Positions 13,225 to 20,907 of a stretch of DNA of 20,951 nt are shown one piece after another; position 1 is the stretch's first letter, and each line of letters opens with the position of its first letter. Origin of the DNA: JAYUZR01 sp043751595 (GTDB lineage Bacteria > Patescibacteriota > UBA1384 > CAILIB01); assembly GCA_043751595.1 (NCBI GenBank), contig JAYUZR010000040.1, positions 1 through 20,951 on the forward strand, written 5' to 3'. The notes beneath the pieces were generated by a model. It searched no databases and was not told the origin of the DNA. It saw nothing but the letters and a program-made list of their open reading frames with translations. The position numbers and the translations under genes were made by a program.

Positions 13225-13869
13225 ATGTTAGCTTTAACAATTCGCATTTTCGCCACTTCCCTGCTTGCAGGGACCTTATTAGTTTCCCAAGCCAAGGCCG
13301 CACCGCTTCTCGCGGTGACCGTGGCACTCGTCTCCCCCGACGGTACTATCCAAGCATCACTTGGAGAGTATTACGGCACGCCGATCTCAGGCGTATCGAG
13401 CATGATTGGCTTTGCGGAGTTTAGCAGCTTCGCAAGTCAGTTTAGCTCGGTCGGGACCCAGATTGGAGCTCTTTCCACTGGGTACGGATCCATGTTCTTG
13501 AACTTTAACGGTCAGGGCGTGTTTACCTCGGTAGAGGGTGGCACCTTCTCCGACCCGAACCGGAGTGGATACCGCTACCTAAGCGTATTCGGCGGCGGCA
13601 AGCCACGCCCAGCCAGCGGAACTTTCTCTACAGAGACCGACCCTACTACAGGCCTCATCGCTCGCTGGGGTGCCGTACCCACCCAGGTACAGGGACAGGC
13701 CATGACAGCAATAGCGGAAATCGAAAATCCCATCACTGGGAATCGCGCCGTTTTTGCAGCCATCGCCACCAGCGGAGCGGTGATCGGCGCCGCTTCGGCT
13801 CCAGAGCCCCAACCAATCTGGTTGGGGCTCGCAGGACTCGGGGTGTACACCCTGGTCAGGCGGCGCTAG
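13225..13869 (+). CDS. Secreted protein with C-terminal PEP-CTERM sorting signal
   Basis: This protein is 214 aa from ATG 13225. GGGAG six bases upstream is a strong Shine-Dalgarno, which decides against the in-frame GTG at 13204. Residues 1-25 are a signal peptide (IRIFATSLLAGTLLVSQAKA, then APLL). The mature part (about 26-190) is Gly/Ser/Thr/Phe-rich and has no cysteine. I do not recognise its domain. The end, PEP-QPIWLGLAGLGVYTLV-RRR (193-214), has the three parts of a PEP-CTERM signal in the right order and at the very C-terminus. These signals are cut by exosortase, and the proteins usually belong to envelope or biofilm polysaccharide systems of Gram-negative bacteria. No exosortase is in the window. 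The gene is flanked by its own promoter and terminator, so it forms an isolated cassette that may have been acquired. Confidence 0.82.
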   Translation: MLALTIRIFATSLLAGTLLVSQAKAAPLLAVTVALVSPDGTIQASLGEYYGTPISGVSSMIGFAEFSSFASQFSSVGTQIGALSTGYGSMFLNFNGQGVFTSVEGGTFSDPNRSGYRYLSVFGGGKPRPASGTFSTETDPTTGLIARWGAVPTQVQGQAMTAIAEIENPITGNRAVFAAIATSGAVIGAASAPEPQPIWLGLAGLGVYTLVRRR

Positions 13870-13880
13870 CAAAAAAACAG

Positions 13881-13914
13881 AAGGCGCGCAGATATATATG
13901 TCTGCGCGCTTTTT
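13881..13914. terminator. Rho-independent terminator after the PEP-CTERM gene
   Basis: GCGCGCAGA pairs with TCTGCGCGC (9-bp GC-rich stem, 8-nt AT-rich loop) followed by TTTTT. It starts 11 nt after the stop. The A run on the left flank could also let it end the convergent ABC permease operon. Confidence 0.88.
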
Positions 13915-13922
13915 GATTCCCC

Positions 13923-15080
13923 TTATTCGTACCTTAGCGCATCGAGTGGATCAATCAGCGAAGCGCGTCTGGCCGGAATATACCCAATTACATACCCGAG
14001 TCCTCCAACCAACAAGAATGTGGCTAACAGGAGCCAGGGCGGAAACAAGAAATAGGTCACATGTGGATACCCCGCCATACTGGCCAAGTGGTTAAGCGTG
14101 AAACTACTAATGCCAGCCAAGAAAAAGGCCCAGAGCACGCCGGTAAACCCTCCCACTAAACACAGGATATAGGCCTCAGCCAAGAATAATCGCTTCACGT
14201 CTCGATCTTGCACCCCAATCGATTTCATAAATCCTACCTCGCGAGTCTTTTCCAGCAAATTAACGGTGAGCGTATTAAAGATCCCAAGCACCGAAATTGC
14301 CAAGGCTACCGCACCAAATAACCCAAGAATTGCTTGGAAAATAGCAAAGAGCCGCTCTACATCTTGAATCGTATCGCCTACATATTCACTCGCAAACCCG
14401 GCTTCGGTTACTTTTTGACGTAAAGATGCTGCCGCATGTACATCGTCAGAAGCAAGTTGGAGGTGTGCTTGAGACGTAATAAGCACCCCACCATCTCGTA
14501 GGAGTTTGAGCGGGATAAAAATATGGGGAGTATCGTAGGTATCGATGATTCCAGAAACCCTTACATCACCCTTAACTTCGATACCCGAGGTTTGAGCGGT
14601 AAACTTGATGGGGGCAAGCGTGCCCTCACCCAGCGATAGCGCTCGTGCAGCGGCAGTATTAACCAAAATCTGATTACCTAAGCTTGCGGGCAGACTTCCC
14701 TTAGTAGGACTAACCCGTAACAGCTCGTAGTAGCGACCACCCACGGCGTGAATAACCACATCGATAGCAGACGAACCGTTCATCACCTTACCAGCAGTAA
14801 CCACCTCTTCTTCAACGCTTGTTACATTTGAGAGACCTGCCAGTGCATGAACATCTGCCGGAGTAAGGACTCCCTCTCCGCTACTACTTACCACCATCGT
14901 AGTAGACGATGTTGCCGCCAAAATCTGACTGACAACTTCTTGCCGCAAACCGGACGAAAGACTGAGCAAGAACAGTGTACTACTTACCCCAATACCCACC
15001 GCAAGCATGGTAAGTACCGACCGCAGCTTACGCTGCAATAAGTTGCGAATGCCGAGTTTGACGATAAATCTACCGTTCAT
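13923..15080 (-). CDS. MacB/FtsX-type ABC transporter permease
   Basis: This protein is 385 aa. One N-terminal membrane segment (about 15-42) sits in the typical GIRNLLQRKLRSVLTMLAVGIGV. A periplasmic-type MacB core domain (about 50-240) follows, with AVGGRYYELLRVSPTKGSLP and VRVSGIIDTYDTPHIFIPL. Three C-terminal segments make up the FtsX domain (about 255-285, 305-330 and 345-370). It includes EKTREVGFMKSIGVQDRDVKRLFLAEA (the coupling helix to the ATPase) and the final PARRASLIDPLDALRYE. Length is normal. Its ATG overlaps the ATPase stop by 11 nt. Such permeases usually do not move substrate through the membrane but transmit force to outside partners or export peptides and lipoproteins. No MacA or other partner is present except the giant surface protein of the same operon. 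Confidence 0.93.
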   Translation of the reverse strand: MNGRFIVKLGIRNLLQRKLRSVLTMLAVGIGVSSTLFLLSLSSGLRQEVVSQILAATSSTTMVVSSSGEGVLTPADVHALAGLSNVTSVEEEVVTAGKVMNGSSAIDVVIHAVGGRYYELLRVSPTKGSLPASLGNQILVNTAAARALSLGEGTLAPIKFTAQTSGIEVKGDVRVSGIIDTYDTPHIFIPLKLLRDGGVLITSQAHLQLASDDVHAAASLRQKVTEAGFASEYVGDTIQDVERLFAIFQAILGLFGAVALAISVLGIFNTLTVNLLEKTREVGFMKSIGVQDRDVKRLFLAEAYILCLVGGFTGVLWAFFLAGISSFTLNHLASMAGYPHVTYFLFPPWLLLATFLLVGGLGYVIGYIPARRASLIDPLDALRYE

Positions 15081-15762
15081 GGTGGGAATCTCGGATTACG
15101 GCGCCATCGCGCATCTCAATAAGATGGGTGGCATAAAACTCATAAATTGGGTTATGGGTTACCAGCACTACCGTTCTTCCCTCCTTAACGTTCAAGAGTG
15201 AAAAAAGCTCCATTACACGATCGGCACTATGGGTATCCAGCGAACCAGTTGGCTCATCTGCCAAAATTAATTGTGGATCGTGAATAAGGGCGCGAGCAAT
15301 ACCTACCCGCTGCTGCTCACCACCAGAAAGCTCTAGCGGCGACATGTTTGCAAGCCCGGCAAGTCCTATTTTCTCCAGCGTTTCCATTGCTTTTTGTAAG
15401 GCCTCGGCCTCATCTACATCTACAGCCAAAAGCGGGATGGCTACATTTTCTACTACATTAAGCGAGCGAATCCAGTTAGCCTGCTGGTAGACAAAGCCGA
15501 TCTTCGTAGCCCGGAAGCGGGTTCTTTCTGCTGCAGGCATAGCATACGGCTCTTGTCCAAAGACGGTAACGCTGCCCGAGCTTGGGCGCTCTAGGCCACT
15601 TACTACGTTTAGAATAGTAGTTTTACCACTCCCTGATTGGCCAGAAATAATAGCAAACTCCCCTTTGTTTACGACAATATTTACCCCATTTAGCACCTTG
15701 GTAGTCACCCTTCCACGCTGAAAGGTTTTCTCCAGGGCATTAATTCGAAGGATTTCACTCAT
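15070..15762 (-). CDS. MacB/LolD-type ABC transporter ATPase
   Basis: This protein is 230 aa. Motifs in order: Walker A GQSGSGKTT (about 41-49), Q-loop VYQQANWIRSLNVVENVA (about 90-107), signature LSGGEQQRVGIARAL (about 143-157), Walker B LILADEPTGSLD (about 164-175) and H-loop VLVTHNP (about 197-203). All are intact, so it should hydrolyse ATP. The signature and GSLDT resemble the LolD/MacB/FtsE class, which works with FtsX-fold permeases. The next gene encodes such a permease. Its ATG overlaps the stop of the giant surface-protein gene by 4 nt (ATGA), so all three are expressed as one unit. Confidence 0.96.
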   Translation of the reverse strand: MSEILRINALEKTFQRGRVTTKVLNGVNIVVNKGEFAIISGQSGSGKTTILNVVSGLERPSSGSVTVFGQEPYAMPAAERTRFRATKIGFVYQQANWIRSLNVVENVAIPLLAVDVDEAEALQKAMETLEKIGLAGLANMSPLELSGGEQQRVGIARALIHDPQLILADEPTGSLDTHSADRVMELFSLLNVKEGRTVVLVTHNPIYEFYATHLIEMRDGAVIRDSHHER

Positions 15763-18700
15763 AGCGAGAAGAAGCGAGCGATAAACCCGAGTGAATTATT
15801 TAACTTAGAAGTAACAAGGGTCATGGCTGAAAGCGGTGCATCTTTGGTAACCAGTGACTGCTTACCCAGAACGACTTGATTACCGTATTCATCCACACTA
15901 ACCAGTTCGTAGGCCAGAATACTACTGGCAGGAAGATTCTCGATGGTAATCCCCTGCTGCTCACTGAAGCTGGCGGTTTGGGCTGTGCTTTGAGAATACT
16001 CCCCGGTAGGAATACTCCCCACCGTGTATCGAACAAAGCTCTTGGCTGGCTTATTGGTAACCCAGTGAATGATTACCTGCGCCGTTGCGGCACGATCAGC
16101 GCCGATCGCCGTAGACTGGATTTTTACTTCGGAGATCTTAGGAGGACGAGTATCGGTTGGCGTAGTGTAGGCCGCTTCTTGCTTGTAGATATTACCCCCT
16201 TCATCTCGCCCAGAAACAGCGATAGTAAGATTAGCACCGTCGGGAAGATCAGCAATTTCAACAGTGTGGTCGGTAACAAGATCGGCCAGGCCAGATTCGC
16301 GGTACCCCACGGGACCGGTATAGCTAACAATAGAGGTAGTGGCGATGTTAGTCTTCCAGCTTACTCGGGCGGTGTTTGTCTGACGCTCAACTACTTTTTC
16401 AAAGCTAATATCACCAACAACCTTAGGAAGCGGCAGTGTGGTAAATGAATAATCATCCCCTACCACTTCGCTACCATCTGGCGCAGACCCGCGAATTCGG
16501 AAGTGGTAGATAGTACCCGAGTCTAGTCCGCTTAGCAGCACCGTACTGCGGGTGGTAGCCCCAGTAGACTGCAGGTTCTGCGTCTTACCGTACGACTTTG
16601 TGGTGCCGTATTGCACGGTAGCGGTGATAACCACATTTGATGCCCAGGATAAGGTTGCGGCGGTCGTGGTAATTCCGGAAACCGCCACCTCTTGTACCGA
16701 AGGACGAGTGCTCGTAGAGAAAGAAATAACATCGCTCTTTACCCGGTTACCATCAATATCTTCGCAGGTAACTTGGGCATAATACTGAGCGTCTTCTTGG
16801 AGGGAAGTGATCTCAACGGCATGAACAATGGCCTGCTCCTGTTTGCCCACAGACGCTCCACCCGCCAGTGCCTCGGCCGCGGTGAGGCCGTAGCGAACAA
16901 AGGGACGACATTCGCGATCGGTCTGCCAGTTAATAGTGGCGGCGGTAGCCTTGGTGCTAGCCGTGGGCTTTACGATTAGTGCAGGCGCCGTGGTAAAGCG
17001 GCCGGTTGGTACTCCAGTAACCGTAGTAGATGGAGCAGAAACACTGCCAGCATCGCCCCGGGAAACAATGTAGTACTTATAACTTGCGCCCTGAGTAAGG
17101 CCAGTATCAACATAGGAAGTAGAAGCGGTGGAACCAATTTTAGCAAAGGTTGATTCTGCAGCTAGCGCCCGATAGACATCGTACCCGGCAAACCCGGTAC
17201 CTGGTTGAAGTGGCGCCAACCAACTAAGACCTAGACGATATTCAGATCCGCGCAGCGAAACATCGGTAACCAGCGGCGTTCGGGGAATACCCGGAGCGGC
17301 CGTGGTTACGTAAAAATCGACACTGCCCCAAGCATTGTAATCAACATTACCGGCCTCATCTTCTGCCACCACGAAGAGAGTGTTTTTCCCTTGTTGAGTA
17401 GCATACGAGGCCGCCGCCAAGGTAGCCGGAGTTACTACTGTGGAGTTAGCTGCGGAGGGAAGTGCATTAACGCTATAGCGATAATTCTTTACAGTAGAAG
17501 ATGAAAAGGTTGGTGCCTGCCAAGAAAACGCGAAGGTATTTGTGGTAGCCGGAGTACCTTCGGTAGTTTCTGGCGAAACCACAAACGAGCGAGGCGCACC
17601 AGGAGCGGTTCCTGAGAAGTAGAAGGTTGCCTGGGTTGGCGTAGAGACATTTCCCGCTGCATCTACCGCACGAAGCAGGAAGGTGTTTGCCCCATTCTGG
17701 TAAGCAAGATCGGAAAGCAGAACGCTGGTATCGGTAGTAGTGGCAGACCAATCGGTAAAGGCGCCGGTAGTTGCACCCGTTTTATACTGATACCCAACCA
17801 CACCCGAGCCCGTAGTTGGCGCGCCGGGATCGGAAGCTGAACCGGCGCCGCTCGCAGGCCAAGTAAAGGAGTAGGTATTAGTAGTTGAATATCCGGCCGG
17901 GGAAACCACTACCGAGGTTGGTGCCAAGGGAGCCGTTATATCATATCCGTAGCGGAACATCTCGGTAGGTGTGGAGAGATTACCAGCGGCATCACGGGTG
18001 CGCACCGCAAACCGGTAAATGTTCCCATCAGCTAAGCCTGAGGCAACGTAACTTGGTGTTGAGGTAACCACCCCAGGGCCAAAAGTAGTAGCGGGCGCGG
18101 CAATGGTAAGACTAGGAATATAGGAAACAGCACCACTATCACTCACCGCACTCCAAGAAAACTCCGGTGTAGCATAATTATACCAACTAGTAGCTAGCGC
18201 GTTCGGCACAGCCTGAGCGGAAAGGACACTACCGCCAACGACACTCTTTAGAGTAACATCCGTCGGGACAGCTGGAGGCGTGACATCGCTGGAAAGATTA
18301 TCGAAGGTAAGATCGTCGATTAGTCCACCGAAGCGCTCATCCTCATTCCCGCCGCCAACATTTATCGTGGCCCCGGCGTAGTTAGCACTACTCCAAACCT
18401 CGATAGTATCGTCAAAAATAAGTGTGCCGTCTATATACATCTGTACACTTCCGGTTGAGCGCACATAGCGAACTCGCAGCTGGTACCAGCTCCCAGCCGT
18501 AAGCGCCACCGAAGTAGAGCGGGCGAGGGCCCCGTAGGTTAATCCTGAAGGGGTAAAAACAAAACGAGAATCATTACCACTATAGGCAAGACGAATACCT
18601 AATGGAGAAGTTGTCTCCAGGATTGTGCGCTCGCCACCAGAATATGGCGAACGCATAGTTTCAAATAAGGAACCGTCCATCTTAACCCGATGCGTATAAG

Positions 18701-20801
18701 TAGTTCCGGCAACGATAACCTTATCAGCCACTTGGTCGTAGTAAATCTGTTTCAGCTGATTCAGTGACATATACCCCTCAAATGCCTGACTATTCAGCAC
18801 CTGCCAGACCGAACCATCCATGCGAGTGCGGACAATGCGATTATTAAGCGTATCGGCAACGTACAAATCTTTAGTGACGTGATCTAGAGAGAAACTCTCC
18901 GCACCCTTAAACTGACCAATTCCACTACCGTACGAGCCATATTCTTGCCAGACCGAACCATCCATGCGAGTGCGGATAAGCCTACCATTTCCCTTATCTA
19001 GAATATAAAGATCTCCGGTTGCAGCATCAAACTCAAGATCCTGCAGACCACCCGAACCCTCCCAGTCCCAAGAAACTCCGGGTATAGTATGCACCTCCCA
19101 AAGCGAACCATCCATCTTAAAATGGATAATTCGAGTGTTCTCCATATCTGCCAAATAGAGACTGTTACTACCGGGATCATATACTAGTCCGTATAGTACA
19201 TTTCCCAGTTGCCAGCTACCGCTCCCGCTAGTATAGGAAATCTCTTGCCAAGCAGTTTGATCAAAGTTAGAGCGAATAATTCGGCTATTCACCCTATCAA
19301 TTGCGTAAAAATACCCAGTATTTGAGTCGTAATCTGCCGTATCAACCCCCTTAAGCTTATACTGACCATCTTCGTAATTAGGATTCTCCATATATCGCCA
19401 GGGTTGTCCGCGATTTATATCCGCCAATACTGGGCCAGTATTGGACTGGCTAGCACCGAAAACCTGATCAGTTCCAGGAACACCTTTAAGTACATTATTG
19501 AGTCCGGTATAAATATCTACCGGCAGAAAACTACCATAAGACTGCCAAACCGACCCATCCATGCGAGTGCGAACAATGCGATGGTTATCCTTATCGCTTA
19601 CATAAAGATCTCCAGTGGCAGGGTTAAAAGCGACAGAGAAAGGCTGTGTAAACTGATTATCGCCCCTACCCTCAGTGCCAAGTACCTGCCAGACCGAACC
19701 ATCCATGCGAGTGCGAACAATGTGGTTATTATACGTATCGGCAATATAGATATCTCCGGTAGAAGAATTAACGTCGCCAATTACCGGAAAATCAAACTGA
19801 TTAACACCAGATCCTGGTGCACCAAAGGAGCTGAGTGAGCTACCATCAAGCTTTAATCTAACAATTTTACTTGAAGAGTAGAGTCCAACATATAACCAAT
19901 CATTTACTCCATCATACACGACAGAGGTAGCGGCGCCTGAGCCCCCTAAGAATCCAGTGGTTTCGCTAGTGGCCGAGCCGTCATCAGGTACTTTTATTAC
20001 TTTGTCATCGCTTAGCACGTAGAGAGCCTCGCTGACTGGATCATAATCCACATCAGTAGGGCTAGCAGTAGTGGTGAGCACAACCCTCCAGGTGGAGCCA
20101 TCTGGAGCCATACGAATCACCTGATTTCTACTTACATCTCCAATAAATAGATCACCACTTACTGGATCGTGGTCAACTGGGTACGGCCCACTAAAAGTAC
20201 CCTGACCAGTACTGCTAACATGATCACCAGTACCTACACTGGTCCAGCCCGTGCCATCCATAGTAGTAGTAATCACTCGCCTTGACGTAGTATCTACTAC
20301 TGAGACTTTTCCAGTCACCGAGTTATAGGTAATACCAGCGGTATAGGAAAACAATCCTTTAGCAATTGGTGGGTAGGCGGGTGTAGTAAGGGGGGCGGTA
20401 AAGCGAAAAGAAATCTCCCCTTTATCTGAAGAGATGTTACTACCAGCCTGATACTTTGCTGTTTGATACGGACCCACGTTTAGTGCTCCGCCGGTGCCGC
20501 CGTAGCCTGGCGTAGTAATAGTCGCCGTACGAGCACCATAGGAAAACGCCCCCGAACCAAGAGTATTATTAGCGTCTAGGCTACCGTAATTCCAGTCGGC
20601 ATAAAAGCTCTGCCCAGCATGAGTACTTCTTGGGATGAGCACGGCTAGCAACCCGCTTAAGGCCAACACAGTAGTAAGCGAGTAGATGCCTGCCTTTTTT
20701 GTAGCAAGAAACGGGGCCTTGGATACGATCAAGTTAACACTAAGAGCCGGCCGAAAGAATGACTTTCGGCGCCCTACGGACTGGTTCGTTGGAGCCGTCA
20801 T
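15759..20801 (-). CDS. Giant surface protein: LamG-like domain split by a beta-propeller, then fibronectin type III repeats
   Basis: This protein is 1680 aa. A signal peptide or anchor lies at about 37-62 (AGIYSLTTVLALSGLLAVLIP then THA). Residues about 65-145 look like the first half of a LamG/concanavalin fold (FYADWNYGSLDANNT, ISFRFTAP). Residues about 155-720 hold eleven NHL-like propeller blades of the type GDLYVAD..NNRIVRTRMDGSVWQ (near 164, 216, 258, 302, 349, 396, 496, 546, 596, 645 and 694). Residues about 727-838 look like the second LamG half (SWYQLRVRYVRSTGSVQMYIDGTL and FGGLIDDLTFDNL). About eight FN3-like modules follow (840-1655), the last four in the INWQTDRECRPFVRYG, LSWASNVVITATVQYG style. 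No sortase motif, TM or known anchor is seen at the C-terminus (NNSLGFIARFFSL). It is probably an adhesin-like extracellular protein. TATACT six bases before the ATG predicts a leaderless mRNA. The first gene of the operon with the ABC pair. Confidence 0.9.
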   Translation of the reverse strand: MTAPTNQSVGRRKSFFRPALSVNLIVSKAPFLATKKAGIYSLTTVLALSGLLAVLIPRSTHAGQSFYADWNYGSLDANNTLGSGAFSYGARTATITTPGYGGTGGALNVGPYQTAKYQAGSNISSDKGEISFRFTAPLTTPAYPPIAKGLFSYTAGITYNSVTGKVSVVDTTSRRVITTTMDGTGWTSVGTGDHVSSTGQGTFSGPYPVDHDPVSGDLFIGDVSRNQVIRMAPDGSTWRVVLTTTASPTDVDYDPVSEALYVLSDDKVIKVPDDGSATSETTGFLGGSGAATSVVYDGVNDWLYVGLYSSSKIVRLKLDGSSLSSFGAPGSGVNQFDFPVIGDVNSSTGDIYIADTYNNHIVRTRMDGSVWQVLGTEGRGDNQFTQPFSVAFNPATGDLYVSDKDNHRIVRTRMDGSVWQSYGSFLPVDIYTGLNNVLKGVPGTDQVFGASQSNTGPVLADINRGQPWRYMENPNYEDGQYKLKGVDTADYDSNTGYFYAIDRVNSRIIRSNFDQTAWQEISYTSGSGSWQLGNVLYGLVYDPGSNSLYLADMENTRIIHFKMDGSLWEVHTIPGVSWDWEGSGGLQDLEFDAATGDLYILDKGNGRLIRTRMDGSVWQEYGSYGSGIGQFKGAESFSLDHVTKDLYVADTLNNRIVRTRMDGSVWQVLNSQAFEGYMSLNQLKQIYYDQVADKVIVAGTTYTHRVKMDGSLFETMRSPYSGGERTILETTSPLGIRLAYSGNDSRFVFTPSGLTYGALARSTSVALTAGSWYQLRVRYVRSTGSVQMYIDGTLIFDDTIEVWSSANYAGATINVGGGNEDERFGGLIDDLTFDNLSSDVTPPAVPTDVTLKSVVGGSVLSAQAVPNALATSWYNYATPEFSWSAVSDSGAVSYIPSLTIAAPATTFGPGVVTSTPSYVASGLADGNIYRFAVRTRDAAGNLSTPTEMFRYGYDITAPLAPTSVVVSPAGYSTTNTYSFTWPASGAGSASDPGAPTTGSGVVGYQYKTGATTGAFTDWSATTTDTSVLLSDLAYQNGANTFLLRAVDAAGNVSTPTQATFYFSGTAPGAPRSFVVSPETTEGTPATTNTFAFSWQAPTFSSSTVKNYRYSVNALPSAANSTVVTPATLAAASYATQQGKNTLFVVAEDEAGNVDYNAWGSVDFYVTTAAPGIPRTPLVTDVSLRGSEYRLGLSWLAPLQPGTGFAGYDVYRALAAESTFAKIGSTASTSYVDTGLTQGASYKYYIVSRGDAGSVSAPSTTVTGVPTGRFTTAPALIVKPTASTKATAATINWQTDRECRPFVRYGLTAAEALAGGASVGKQEQAIVHAVEITSLQEDAQYYAQVTCEDIDGNRVKSDVISFSTSTRPSVQEVAVSGITTTAATLSWASNVVITATVQYGTTKSYGKTQNLQSTGATTRSTVLLSGLDSGTIYHFRIRGSAPDGSEVVGDDYSFTTLPLPKVVGDISFEKVVERQTNTARVSWKTNIATTSIVSYTGPVGYRESGLADLVTDHTVEIADLPDGANLTIAVSGRDEGGNIYKQEAAYTTPTDTRPPKISEVKIQSTAIGADRAATAQVIIHWVTNKPAKSFVRYTVGSIPTGEYSQSTAQTASFSEQQGITIENLPASSILAYELVSVDEYGNQVVLGKQSLVTKDAPLSAMTLVTSKLNNSLGFIARFFSL
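18801..19715 (-). repeat. Near-identical propeller DNA repeats (four copies of about 30 bp)
   Basis: The codons for TRMDGSVWQ recur almost unchanged at 18801-18830, 18946-18974, 19542-19571 and 19686-19715. On the plus strand each reads approximately TGCCAGACCGAACCATCCAT followed by GCGAGTGCG. Copies differ by one to three bases while the sequence between them has diverged. This suggests recent duplication or gene conversion between blades, or selection on this segment. Confidence 0.85.
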
Positions 20802-20807
20802 GCACTA

Positions 20808-20813
20808 AGTATA
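20808..20813 (-). promoter_or_regulatory. -10 box (TATACT) of the giant-protein operon, leaderless spacing
   Basis: On the minus strand TATACT is followed by TAGTGC and then ATG 20801. The hexamer and six-base spacing are the same as at 492-497. No Shine-Dalgarno is present and no convincing -35 was found. Confidence 0.52.
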
Positions 20814-20860
20814 CCGCACAGCCGGCACGGGGTGATAGGTTGTTTTGCATAGAGAAGGGA

Positions 20861-20888
20861 TTATATATTCCTTTACAGGAATATATAA
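20861..20888 (+). promoter_or_regulatory. 28-bp palindromic operator upstream of the second ArsR-type gene
   Basis: TTATATATTCCT (20861-20872) and its exact reverse complement AGGAATATATAA (20877-20888) flank a 4-bp centre. The 12-bp arms are perfect. The palindrome overlaps the -35 box and most of the spacer of the promoter for the gene at 20908. It lies about 50 bp from the -10 box of the divergent giant gene, so one repressor could affect both. Confidence 0.75.
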
Positions 20889-20900
20889 GCCTGCTACTAT
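20872..20900 (+). promoter_or_regulatory. Promoter of the second ArsR-type gene, leaderless
   Basis: TTTACA (20872-20877), a spacer of exactly 17 nt and TACTAT (20895-20900) form the best -35/-10 pair in the window. The GTG start follows after only seven bases (CGTTTTT), so transcription should begin at the start codon. Confidence 0.68.
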
Positions 20901-20907
20901 CGTTTTT

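Noticed and set aside
15876..16979. Plus-strand frames opposite the FN3 part of the giant gene
   Set aside because: They are shadows of the minus-strand FN3 modules. None has a domain signature or start signals.
19404..19838. Plus-strand 144-aa frame with repeated ASANN segments opposite the propeller
   Set aside because: Its internal repeats are the complement of the blade repeats in the giant gene, so it is not an independent gene.
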